From Trichomonas vaginalis G3 (Eukaryota; Parabasalia; Trichomonadida; Trichomonadidae): a DNA stretch of 64,000 nt. Shown piece after piece: positions 40,000 to 49,378 of the stretch (positions within the stretch are counted from its first letter, which is position 1; every line of letters starts with the position of its first letter). The stretch covers positions 1,645,797 to 1,709,796 of the forward strand of contig NC_067204.1 in assembly GCF_026262505.1 (NCBI RefSeq). Direction: 5' to 3'. The notes below the pieces were generated by a model. The model was not told where the DNA came from and made no database searches. It saw only the letters and a program-made list of their open reading frames with translations. The translations under genes and the position numbers were made by a program.

Positions 40000-40124
40000 G
40001 AAATAAAAAATAAAGTTAGTTTTATTTTATTTATTCTTCATTTTTTTGTATGTAAGATATGATTTCAGGGATTTTTTTGACGAAGTGTTACTCTTCACTT
40101 CGTCAAAAAATAACAGTTATCTAA
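40000..40124 (+). CDS. Promoter plus 21-aa mini-ORF/hairpin (second copy)
   Basis: Conserved promoter block (40009-40056), then ATG 40059 to TAA 40124, encoding MISGIFLTKCYSSLRQKITV plus one residue. Within it, 40073-40087 and 40096-40110 form a perfect 15-bp stem (TTTTTTGACGAAGTG) with an 8-nt loop. It matches 20300-20365. A structured RNA is as plausible as a peptide. Confidence 0.45.
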
Positions 40125-40164
40125 TGAAAAAGTGTCATTTTTTTGTATTTGACGAGAATGTCGG

Positions 40165-40850
40165 GTAGAAGGTTAGATCTAACCTCATTTCTAACCTGTT
40201 TTCTCACCTCATGAATTTTCATGATTTCATCGTACATGTTTTGTCAAAACTTCTTCGTAAATGTTTTGTCAAAACTTCTTCGTAAATGTTTTGTCAAACA
40301 TGAACGTATATGTTTTGTCAAACATGAACGTAAATGTTTTGTCATGATTTCATCGTACATGTTTTGTCAAAACTTCTTCGTTTATGTTTTGTCAAGACTT
40401 CTTCGTACATGTTTTGTCAAACATGAACGTACATGCTTTGTCAAACATGAACGTACATGTTTTGTCAAGATTTCTTCGTACATGTTTTGTCAAACATGAA
40501 CGTATATGTTTTGTCAAACATGAACGTATATGTTTTGTCAAAACTTCTTCGTACATGTTTTGTCAAGACTTCTTCATCGTAATGAGCGTAAATCAGACAA
40601 AAATATATTTTAGGTGAAGTGGTGAGATCTCACCTGTTTTCTCACCTCATGAATTTTCATGATTTCATCGTACATGTTTTGTCAAAACTTCTTCGTTTAT
40701 GTTTTGTCAAAACTTCTTCGTAAATGTTTTGTCAAGACTTCATCGTAATGAGCGTAAATGACCAAAAAATAATGTTTAGGGTAGAAGGTTAGATCTAACC
40801 TCTTTTCTACCCTCATTTCTAACCTCTTGAATTTTCATGAATTTCCTTAA
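40165..40850. repeat. Tandem array, left wing (TGTTTTGTCAAAACTTCTTCG units and AGATCT palindromes)
   Basis: Some 18 units of 24-28 bp built from ATGTTTTGTCA, then AAACTTCTTCGTA or AACATGAACGTA, punctuated by three AGATCT palindrome modules (about 40170, 40616, 40786). Open frames such as MFCQNFFVNVLSK come from the repeat itself. It is the mirror image of the array at 41860-43400. Confidence 0.85.
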
Positions 40851-40909
40851 GATAGAAAAAATAAAGTTAGTTTTATTTTATTTATTTTTTTTATTTTGTA
40901 TGTAAAGAT
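40851..40909 (+). promoter_or_regulatory. Conserved promoter block before the 313-aa gene
   Basis: CTTAAGATAGAAAAAATAAA, GTTAGTTTTATTTT, T tract, ATTTTGTATGTAAAGAT, then ATG 40910. Matches the block at 43550-43617 almost base for base. Confidence 0.7.
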
Positions 40910-41851
40910 ATGATTTCAACAATCGGCACAACAACAGTTCAAACAACAACAGCACCAAACTCGTTAGTCATGAATCCTACGTCAATGTTAGTAGAGATGA
41001 AAAACTTCATTCCTTCTTCATATACTTTCGAAACAAAAATCCAGAAGATAAAGCAAGAACTGTTAACAAGTAATTTAGACTGTAGTGCGAAAGATGAAGA
41101 AAATGAACAGTATCTTTATGAAATGCAGGACATTATTGACCATTTGCCTAAACTACCTGAAATCCAACAACAAAAGCTCACTATTCCTGAATTCGACGAA
41201 ATTGAAGTGAAACCAACTGACTCAGTAGAAATAAAGAAGTTCATACGTAAGGTAAATTATGAATTCCTTGGTTTTCATTGCAACCATAAGGTTATGGACA
41301 AAGATTGCGATATGGTATATAAGAATGTTTCTGACATATATAAATCTGAAGAATTTAAGACCTACGACAACTTTGTTTCGTTAGTTGCAGAATGTGTTTG
41401 GGAAATAAGAGATAAAGATAGAAGAGGCAAAGTATGGAATGAACAGATAAAACCAGCAGCTTTTGCGTTAAAGAAAACCATTGACGCCTTAGTTGTTTTA
41501 GCAGGTAAGGTTTCAGAATATAACGCAAAAATGAACCCGCAATGTTCTAAATGTAAAGCAGCAATGAGGAAATATAACTACTCAGTCAAAGAGATAGAAC
41601 GTATGGGAAACGACTATGCAGACTTAAAGAAAGAAGCAGAAAAACCAGCAGAAGATAAAATGGACATGTTAGAATTTCTGAACAAAAACTATCCAACAGC
41701 AGAAGATTTCCTTCTATCTGACGTCAAGAAGAAGTATAAAGAAACTTTCGGTATCGTTAAAACATTCGATGTACTAAAAGAAGAAATAGAAGCTACAAAA
41801 CTGTTTAGAGTCTCACGAATTCATAACGTTTACCATGTAAAACGCTTGTGA
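40910..41851 (+). CDS. Hypothetical protein, 313 aa, inside inverted arrays (intact)
   Basis: ATG 40910 (MISTIGTTTVQTTTAPNSLV). Low-complexity Thr-rich start, central alpha-helical domain with Cys/His residues (FHCNHKVMDKDC near 125-140; CSKCKAAMRKYN near 210-222) that could bind zinc, and a C-terminal ~60-residue helical domain (MLEFLNKNYPTAEDFLLSDV ... HNVYHVKRL) with a winged-helix-like pattern. It shares the KilA-N promoter and is flanked by inverted repeat arrays, so it may move or switch as a cassette. Likely DNA-binding, by inference only. Confidence 0.6.
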   Translation: MISTIGTTTVQTTTAPNSLVMNPTSMLVEMKNFIPSSYTFETKIQKIKQELLTSNLDCSAKDEENEQYLYEMQDIIDHLPKLPEIQQQKLTIPEFDEIEVKPTDSVEIKKFIRKVNYEFLGFHCNHKVMDKDCDMVYKNVSDIYKSEEFKTYDNFVSLVAECVWEIRDKDRRGKVWNEQIKPAAFALKKTIDALVVLAGKVSEYNAKMNPQCSKCKAAMRKYNYSVKEIERMGNDYADLKKEAEKPAEDKMDMLEFLNKNYPTAEDFLLSDVKKKYKETFGIVKTFDVLKEEIEATKLFRVSRIHNVYHVKRL

Positions 41852-41859
41852 AAAAACTG

Positions 41860-43400
41860 GGGTGAGAAAACAGGTGAGAAAACGGGTGAGATCTCACCTC
41901 TTCACCTAAACATTATTTTTACTGAATTCAGCAACAAAATTCTGAGTAAAATAATTTTTAGGGCATGTGTCAAACCGTTGAGTTTTCACAAAATTTAAAA
42001 AATAACGTTTACCATGTAAAACGTTTATAAAATAACTGGGGTAGAAAACAGGTTAGAAAACAGGTGAGATCTAACCTTCTACCCTAAACATTATTTTTGT
42101 CTGATTTACGCTCATTACGAAGAAGTTTTGACAAAACATTTACGAAGAAGTCTTGACAAAACATATACGAAGAAGTTTTGACAAAACATTTACGATGAAA
42201 TCATGAAAATTCATGAGGTGAGAAAACATATACGTTCATGTTTGACAAAACATTTACGAAGAAATCATGAAAATTCATGAGGTGAGAAAACATTTACGAT
42301 GAAATCATGAAAATTCATGAGGTGAGAAAAGAGGTGAGAAAACAGGTGAGATCTCACCTCTTCACCTAAACATTATTTTTGTCTGATTTACGCTCATTAC
42401 GAAGAAGTTTTGACAAAACATTTACGAAGAAGTTTTGACAAAACATTTACGATGAAATCATGAAAATTCATGAGGTGAGAAAACAGGTGAGAAAACAGGT
42501 TAGATCTAACCTTCTACCCTAAACATTATTTTTGTCTGATTTACGCTCATTACGAAGAAGTCTTGACAAAACATTTACGAAGAAGTTTTGACAAAACATT
42601 TACGAAGAAGTCTTGACAAAACATATACGAAGAAGTTTTGACAAAACATTTACGATGAAATCATGAAAATTCATGAGGTGAGAAAACATATACGTTCATG
42701 TTTGACAAAACATTTACGAAGAAATCATGAAAATTCATGAGGTGAGAAAACATTTACGATGAAATCATGAAAATTCATGAGGTGAGAAAAGAGGTGAGAA
42801 AACAGGTGAGATCTCACCTCTTCACCTAAACATTATTTTTGTCTGATTTACGCTCATTACGAAGAAGTTTTGACAAAACATTTACGAAGAAGTTTTGACA
42901 AAACATTTACGATGAAATCATGAAAATTCATGAGGTGAGAAAACAGGTGAGAAAACAGGTTAGATCTAACCTTCTACCCTAAACATTATTTTTGTCTGAT
43001 TTACGCTCAATACGAAGAAGTCTTGACAAAACATTTACGAAGAAGTTTTGACAAAACATGTACGAAGAAGTCTTGACAAAACATATACGTTCATGTTTGA
43101 CAAAACATTTACGATGAAATCATGAAAATTCATGAGGTGAGAAAACAGGTGAGAAAACAGGTGAGATCTAACCTTCTACCCTAAACATTATTTTTGTCTG
43201 ATTTACGCTCATTACGAAGAAGAAGTCTTGACAAAACATTTACGAAGAAGTCTTGACAAAACATATACGTTCATGTTTGACAAAGCATGTACGAAGAAGT
43301 TTTGACAAAACATTTACGATGAAATCATGAAAATTCATGAGGTGAGAAAACAGGTGAGAAAACGGGTGAGATCTCACCTCTTCACCTAAAATATATTTTT
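41860..43400. repeat. Higher-order tandem array, right wing
   Basis: Repeats of TACGAAGAAGTTTTGACAAA and TACGTTCATGTTTGACAAA, reverse complements of the left-wing units, with eight AGATCT palindromes (about 41890, 42066, 42344, 42500, 42806, 42960, 43160, 43366) and repeated GTCTGATTTACGCTC and ATCATGAAAATTCATGAGG. Two ~455-bp higher-order copies (about 42126-42580 and 42585-43040) are nearly identical. No gene. Confidence 0.85.
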
Positions 43401-43429
43401 ATTGAATTCAGCAACAAAATTCTGAGTAA

Positions 43430-43549
43430 AATGGCATATGCTTGCTTCCCTCGGAAAACCGAGAGAAGAGATTCCGTATGAAAATCGTGAAGAACAGCGA
43501 GACCGACTTTTATCTGGGTCGCCAAAACTCTATGAAATTCATGAATTTC
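43430..43549 (+). repeat. KilA-N variable-region donor-like cassette
   Basis: 57 bp at 43435-43491 are identical to 43834-43890 inside KilA-N C (HMLASLGKPREEIPYENR). The following bases (GTGAAGAACAGCGAG ... TCGCCAAAACTCTATGAAA) match the variable region of KilA-N B instead. The whole segment is open in the protein's own frame up to a stop just before the promoter. It has no start and no constant ends, as expected for a gene-conversion donor or recombination scar. Confidence 0.7.
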
Positions 43550-43617
43550 CTTAAGATAGAAAAAATAAAGTTAGTTTTATTTTTATTTATTTTTTTATTT
43601 TGTATGTAAAGACAGTA
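43550..43617 (+). promoter_or_regulatory. Conserved KilA-N promoter block (copy C)
   Basis: CTTAAGATAGAAAAAATAAA, GTTAGTTTTATTTTTATTT, T tract, ATTTTGTATGTAAAGACAG, then ATG 43618. The start at 43618 (MSTTENTTT) is preferred over the in-frame ATG at 43600, because that lies in the conserved promoter and the copy B gene has no equivalent. Confidence 0.7.
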
Positions 43618-44424
43618 ATGTCAACAACAGAGAACACAACAACTGCTATCGTTCATGAAGCTATAAATGAAGAATACGAGTACATACAGTTTAACAAACA
43701 ACTCCGTCTCATTCGTTCGGTCAAAGACGATATGTACCAAATGCAAAGTATTTTGAATGCTCTTCGTTCTACAAAGCAAGCATATCATTGGTTTGAAAAC
43801 CAACAGACAAAAGAACTTTTAGAAGAATTTCCTCATATGCTTGCTTCCCTCGGAAAACCGAGAGAAGAGATTCCGTATGAAAATCGTGAAAAATTGCCAA
43901 ACGGTTTGAGAGGATATTATGTACATAGACTTCTTGTAAATGCTGTTGCAATGTGGGCTTCGCCTCGTTATGCTTGGTATATTTACAGACTTCTTGACGA
44001 AATTCATAGACAAGAACGTGAAGAGATGGAAAACAAGCTTGAAGCAAAAGACAAAAGCATTCAGAAAAGAATACCACGTTCGGTACCACAAGGAAAGGAA
44101 AAGAACTATAAGTATATGATTTATACTGAAGAGATGGAAAATGAAGAAGACAGAGATATGGTTATGTTGCATTTAGTCAGAAGAAACAACAAAAGCTTTT
44201 ACGACCTTGCTAAGATTTACAAATCTGACAGAAATTGGTTCTATCGCGAAAACTTACCGATTTCAATGACACCGAATGAAGATGTGAAACAAATAGTTCA
44301 AGATACGTTACCTCAAACACACTATGATATGAAAGGTTGTACAATACTTACATTCAAAGAAGATTTGCCATTGTTAAAGGAAAAAATAACAGAGTATTTT
44401 GACAACTTCAAACAAGTAGGGTAG
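43618..44424 (+). CDS. KilA-N protein C, 268 aa (intact)
   Basis: Constant N-terminus (MSTTENTTTAIVHEAINEEY), variable residues about 46-95 (NALRSTKQAYHWFENQQTKE; EEFPHMLASLGKPREEIPYE), KilA-N core GLRGYYVHRLLVNAVAMWAS at about 97-116, linker, and constant C-terminal domain (IQKRIPRSVPQGKEKNYKYM to FDNFKQVG). It is convergent with the packaging ATPase, with 15 bp between stops. Probable DNA-binding regulator whose specificity part differs from copies A and B. Confidence 0.8.
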   Translation: MSTTENTTTAIVHEAINEEYEYIQFNKQLRLIRSVKDDMYQMQSILNALRSTKQAYHWFENQQTKELLEEFPHMLASLGKPREEIPYENREKLPNGLRGYYVHRLLVNAVAMWASPRYAWYIYRLLDEIHRQEREEMENKLEAKDKSIQKRIPRSVPQGKEKNYKYMIYTEEMENEEDRDMVMLHLVRRNNKSFYDLAKIYKSDRNWFYRENLPISMTPNEDVKQIVQDTLPQTHYDMKGCTILTFKEDLPLLKEKITEYFDNFKQVG

Positions 44425-44439
44425 ATGAACTCTTTATTT

Positions 44440-45311
44440 TTATTGACTTTTTACAATTTGAACTTTGTTTGCGTAGATATGAATTCTGAAAGAAGTATGA
44501 GGGTCTTGTATGACTTTGTACTTCTCCCATAGTTCATATCTGTCAAACTTACCTGCCATGGACTCTTTCATAAGTTCCATGAAATCGTCTTCGGACAATC
44601 CGGGAAAAGTATAATGTCAGTAAGTATTCTTTTAACATCCTTACTTAAACTCTTTGCTGTCTGTACACATATTACGACTGAGATGTTAAAGTGTCTGAGC
44701 TTCTTAAGAATTCGACACATGTCTTGTTCTCTGTTCTTTAACAAAGGATGAGAAGCAAAGTCATCTAAGATAAGAAGACATCTATGAGGGTATGTCTTCC
44801 AATCGTAAGATTGCAATTTCTTCGAAATGTATTCTATCTCTTTCTGTTTGTTTCTGAAGTGTTTCTTCTCTAATATTCTCTGCATTTCCTCATTTGGGTC
44901 TTTAAACTTAGAATTTATATACTCATTTATAGCATTATACTTCAAAACTCTTCTTTGGTACTTCTTTATCCAATCTAACAACTCAGTATCCTTTATACAT
45001 ACTAACTTAGACTTCTTTATAATATCTTTGAACGAATTGACGGTTTGGTCAAATTGACCAGAAGTCGAACAAATGACTACTAACTCATAGAATGGGTTCT
45101 TCTCATCTAGTTCTTGTTGTTGTGCAGCCATTTTAAGATAAGTGAAAGTCTTACCCGACCCAGGTGGTGCAATTAGACCTGTTATACCATTCTGAGCAAA
45201 TAAGAACTTGTCATGTATAGGCTTTATCTGAGCATTTTCTAACTTTCTCTTGTTCTTATTTAAAACATTCTCAAATTTCTTGTCAATGTCAGCAAACTTT
45301 TTTTCTAACAT
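44440..45311 (-). CDS. A32-like packaging ATPase, right copy (~290 aa, one frameshift near end)
   Basis: ATG 45311 (MLEKKFADIDKKFENVLNKN), 36 bp from the divergent gene at 45348; a longer open frame reaches 45413 but overlaps that gene. Walker A LIAPPGSGKTFTYLKM at about residues 44-59, Walker B CLLILDDFASHPLL at about 180-193, then VVICVQTAKSL with the conserved Gln. A missing base near 44610 diverts the last ~55 codons; the correct frame continues to TAA 44440-44442 (VQIVKSQ). FtsK/HerA-type translocase for genome packaging. Confidence 0.85.
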
Positions 45312-45347
45312 ATTTTTAGAAAAATTAAAATTTTTATCTTTTAGAAA

Positions 45348-45791
45348 ATGTCTAGCGATTTCGCTATCTATATTCGAGACAAGCTTTTCGACAGCAAAAC
45401 ATCTGTCGACCATAAAATCTTACATAGTGTAAACAAGAAAGGTGAATTTGTTCTAAAGTTCTGTTTCTGGGAATATGACAAGAACCATAAAACATTAAGC
45501 AGAGCAGTCTTAAAATTTGTCAATGACAGACTTGTTGACAGAGATGACGCCTCTTGGAGAGATGAAGTCCAACAAAACTTCTTAGAATGCAAAGAAGACA
45601 CATGCGCTGTTCTTGAAGATGAAATAGAAAACAGAATAGATGAGCTATTAAAGGACAAAGAACTTTTACATAAATATGGTTCTGAGAAATTTGACATAAC
45701 TCCACCAGAAAAGAAGAAGAGAGAAAAGAAAGAAAAGAAAGTAGAAGAAGAGAAGAAAGAACTGAACCAGTTCCAGAGAAAAGAAATTTGA
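45348..45791 (+). CDS. Lysine-rich-tailed Maverick protein, 147 aa (right copy)
   Basis: Nearly identical to 17371-17817 over the N-terminal domain (MSSDFAIYIRDKLFDSKTSV; FCFWEYDKNHKTLSRAVLKF). The last ten residues differ (ELNQFQRKEI versus EPVPEKGRYDM) because of a one-base indel close to the stop. Divergent from the ATPase and convergent with the next gene. Function unknown. Confidence 0.7.
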   Translation: MSSDFAIYIRDKLFDSKTSVDHKILHSVNKKGEFVLKFCFWEYDKNHKTLSRAVLKFVNDRLVDRDDASWRDEVQQNFLECKEDTCAVLEDEIENRIDELLKDKELLHKYGSEKFDITPPEKKKREKKEKKVEEEKKELNQFQRKEI

Positions 45792-45816
45792 CATGTAAAA
45801 TAATAATTTTATTTTT

Positions 45817-46235
45817 TTAGAACATTTCTGGGTCAATGTCAATGTTCTCTTCCTCTTTAGGGGCAGAACACTGGCTTAGACTCTAAAATCTTTTTCCCAA
45901 TTTACCTTGAACTTCAACTATCTTAGACTCATAATATTCATAGTCGTCTGCTTTCTTTGGTTCATAAGGTATAACAAGTTTGTATGCTTTGCCTTCTTTA
46001 AGGTTTGAGAACCTTCTGTCAAAACTTTCTTTGACTGTTAACAAACCTTCTATGTCTAAGTCTTCAAATTTCGCACCATTTTTAGTCACAATAGCAAACT
46101 TAACTGGTTCATGTTCCAAACTTTGCTGAATGAAGACTTTTCAAAATGGTAGAAGTAAACATTCAAATATGTGAATGGGTCTAGTTCTTCTTTAAGTCCT
46201 GACATGTACTTGTTTACTGAGATGAATTTTGTCAT
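45817..46235 (-). pseudogene. Hypothetical Maverick protein, right copy (frameshifts)
   Basis: Counterpart of 16933-17354. ATG 46235 (MTKFISVNKYMSGLKEELDP). The frame slips near 46115, then is open through VKFAIVTKNGAKFEDLDIEG to about 45885, where a second slip precedes the acidic end (TAA 45817-45819). Left and right copies break at different positions. Confidence 0.6.
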
Positions 46236-46270
46236 CTTTTCTATCGGATAAAAAAATATTTTTTTTAAAT

Positions 46271-47504
46271 TTACTCAGAAAAAATTTTCTTTGTATATAC
46301 ACCATTCTGAACATCTAAAAGACTTTTGACATTTGCCAAGAATGTTCGTTTAGAAGCTGTCATATAACCATATTCTTGACATATTGTTTATACGAATCGT
46401 ACAATGACCTTTCATCTAATGACACAAAGTCAGTTTCATCTATGAACAGTTTCATATACACTCTTGTTTGCTTCTAACAATGTTTGTCCTCTTCGGTATG
46501 TGGAATTTGTCTTGGATTGAACTTAGAAATATCTAATGTCATAAAATATGAGAACAAGTGGTTGTAAAGTCAGATGTCAAAGTTTCTGCTAAGTCGTCAA
46601 AATATTCTGTATCTTGCATATGAGAATCTGACGTTCTGACAACTACATATCTTCTGTCAGAACTTTCTAACTTCATCGGAACAGCATTGTTTGAAACCAT
46701 AATGAAGTTTGCAACATTTTCACAAACTCTTTGGTCTTTATATTTTCTTTCAACAACTCCAACTTTGTCTGTTATAAGACTCTTCAAAGCATCTGAGTTC
46801 AAAACTTTTGTTGTATCTATACTTTGAAGTTCATTGCAAACTATAAGTTTCATATTCTCTATTGAGGAGTTAAATTTACCGCAGATGTTTTCTAAGTTTG
46901 TCATATTAGGGTTCGAATAACCTTCTAACAGTTTGCACAAAATATCTGTAAAGAATGTGTTCTTACCAGTTCCTTGTTTTCCAATTATAATGAGAGCAGT
47001 TTCATTTTTAGCACTTGGATGTTGTAAGATGTTTGCAAACCAACATAAGATATACTCATAAACCTTTTCGTTTCCATTGCATATAATTTCTTTGACATGG
47101 TCTAACCAAGCTTCTATAATATTTTCTTTCCATTCTACTTGTTCATATTTATATCCAGTGAAGATAGAATAGAAGTTTGGAGAAGGTGTATAGAACTTTA
47201 TACCTCGAACTGAAAAATCTTCTAACTTTGACAATAAGATATCCCAAGCATCTAACATCTTCATTCCAACTTGTACAACTTTTATTTTCTTAAGTTTCTG
47301 TCTACATTCTTGTTCAGACACTATTGTTGCTCTTGGTTTGTTAAAGACAACATCCCATTCTTTCATGACATAACATTCTGGGGCAGAGTCAACATAAATA
47401 ACTAAACGTTTCAAATTCTCGACTGCTTTGTTATAGTCTCTAAATGGACACATATTTCTGAATGCTTGGAAGTCATAAAAATCTGAAACATCTATTCTGT
47501 ACAT
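46271..47504 (-). pseudogene. D5-like SF3 helicase, right copy (frameshifted C-terminus)
   Basis: ATG 47504. The first ~315 codons match the intact left copy, including Walker A (IIGKQGTGKN), IVCNELQSID and FIMVSNN. Single-base changes near 46548, 46380, 46455 and 46480 destroy the C-terminal winged-helix segment. There is also an S/A substitution pair (SDSHMQDTEYFDDLAETL) relative to the left copy, showing true divergence besides the indels. Confidence 0.8.
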
Positions 47505-47534
47505 TTTTATAAAAATAAAAAAAATATTATTTTT

Positions 47535-48353
47535 TTATTCTTGACTTTGTTGTTCCATTTGTTGCATTTGTTGTTCTTGAGCTATTTGTTGTTCTTGAGC
47601 TATTTGTTGTTGAAGTTGTTCTTGTAATACAATACTTTCACCAGTTGCATCTTCCAATTCGAAACTTTCTGCCGTCATTGACAAATACATAGGACATAAA
47701 AGTTTTACAGGAACAAAGTTTGCGTCAACTAATGTCAACGTTATACTTGCCAAAGTGTTTGAGTTCACTAAGGTTGAAAATTCTGCATTCGAATGAACAA
47801 TAGGCAAACCAGCAGAGAAAAGTATTGTTTATACGCATAAGTATCTTTTGGTCATAATAGTTTCTGTCGACATTCGAATAACACTTTGAACCTAAGTTTG
47901 AAACAATATATAAGATTGGTGTGCTTAATGTCAATGGAATAGACATTCCTTGTATGACACCTTTTCCTGTTATAGGAAACTGTTGGTAGTAAAAACCAGA
48001 AATAAGTTTTGTATTATAGCTCATATCGTTTATAGTAAACTCAGTCGGACATCCAAACATAATGAAACCTGCTCTAGTTGCAGCACATGTTACACCCGTA
48101 CTTAAAGTATTAAATAAGTCAACAAAACCTGTTGGTGGTATATCTGAGTAAGTATCTTCAAAGGAGTATTTTTTACCATTCACAACAATAAAGTCTTCTG
48201 TGTGTCAAAAGAGCAAAACAGGCTTTAGTCGTCATTGTGTTTAAGGTTAGTTTACAATATCGTCCTTGAGGACTTTTGTAAGTTTGTTGTTATAGAATTA
48301 TATGACTCAGGGTTTTTAGTCGTAATAGTATAAACCATTATGTCTTCTGCCAT
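47535..48353 (-). pseudogene. Minor capsid (penton-like) protein, right copy (two frameshifts)
   Basis: Start ATG 48353. Breaks near 48205 and 47820 relative to the 257-aa left copy. The Gln-rich tail is longer here (QQQIAQEQQIAQEQQMQQME), showing in-frame expansion of an IAQEQQ unit. Confidence 0.7.
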
Positions 48354-48357
48354 TTAC

Positions 48358-48940
48358 TTAGCAAATAAATTTTAATGAAATGTTGTGGTCGTCAAATATT
48401 TTTATAACGTCTGGGAAACTATATTTTAAGTTCAACGTTTCACCTCCTTTCATAACGTATATCTTGTCAATGACATTATATGAAACACCACAGCAACTAA
48501 TGTCGGGTTCTATTTCTTTGATGTTTATATCGTCTGCCTCTGTCAAAAGTTTCAATAGTTTCTTTCAAAACTTCATGAGGTGCAATGACATATGAGTTCA
48601 CTTTTACAGGGTTGTGTTCGACCAAGTTTAACATTATACTTAAAGCTTGACAAATCTTCTCCTGAGTTTGAAGTTTGTCTTTCAGTTGTTGGTAGTCGTT
48701 TCGAATATCTGCAACAGAACTTAAGTCTCTGTTAACTTCAGGATATGTTGGTTGTTCTTTTACAGGAACAATTGTTATACCATCTTCGTCTTCGTATGGT
48801 TTCCCCACTTCAACATCTCTGTCTTTGACATTGACAATAACACTTTGACTGTTTGTTTGAGTTGGTGAATTTAACTTCACATCTGCCACCGCCATTAAAC
48901 CTTTTGAAACACTTACGCTTTTATTTTTCGGAAATGACAT
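48358..48940 (-). pseudogene. Coiled-coil Maverick protein, right copy (frameshift)
   Basis: ATG 48940 (MSFPKNKSVSVSKGLMAVAD). One indel near 48560 separates the coiled-coil part from the C-terminal SCCGVSYNVIDKIYV domain. Otherwise nearly the same as 14271-14852, with a few substitutions (R to K, S to N, V to I). Confidence 0.75.
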
Positions 48941-48958
48941 TTTACTTAGAATAAAAAG

Positions 48959-49378
48959 ATGGACGTATTCGGATATCTCTTTGAATTGAAGCAGAACAAA
49001 GTTTATACTCACAAACAATACAAATACATTGACAGAATAGTTCTTTACACAAACAATGGAAAATGTTATAGAATAGCAGTCTTTGCTGAACCTAAATATT
49101 TTCATAAAGCAAAGAAAGTTGGTATAACTGAAATGGTGAAAGTTCTTGAAGCAGACAAAAATATAACTTCAAAACTGACCGATATTTCTAAAGGTAAGTT
49201 TATAATACAATATTATGTCAAAACTGGCGTACTGTCAATATTTGACGGAGAGAAGTCAGTTCAAGAACAACTTACTGACCTGCTGCCAAAATCTGCTCGA
49301 TGGAAGCTGTCGTTATGCCAATCTGAGGAGCCCCAGCAGGTTTCATCGAACGAATCTTCAAAAGAGCATCTTCCGTGA
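48959..49378 (+). CDS. Small Maverick protein convergent with MCP, 139 aa
   Basis: ATG 48959 (MDVFGYLFELKQNKVYTHKQ), 18 bp from the divergent 193-aa gene. The last ~36 codons overlap antisense the intact MCP 3' end (49272 onward). As MCP is intact in this arm, 139 aa is probably the true length. Function unknown. Confidence 0.7.
   Translation: MDVFGYLFELKQNKVYTHKQYKYIDRIVLYTNNGKCYRIAVFAEPKYFHKAKKVGITEMVKVLEADKNITSKLTDISKGKFIIQYYVKTGVLSIFDGEKSVQEQLTDLLPKSARWKLSLCQSEEPQQVSSNESSKEHLP

Noticed and set aside
40221-40617. ORFs with MFCQNFFV/VLSK repeats
   Set aside because: Generated by the tandem array between 40.2 and 40.6 kb. No unique sequence and no homology to neighbouring genes.
41860-43400. 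CRISPR-like array
   Set aside because: Repeats have no unique spacers of constant length, no cas genes are present, and the host is eukaryotic.
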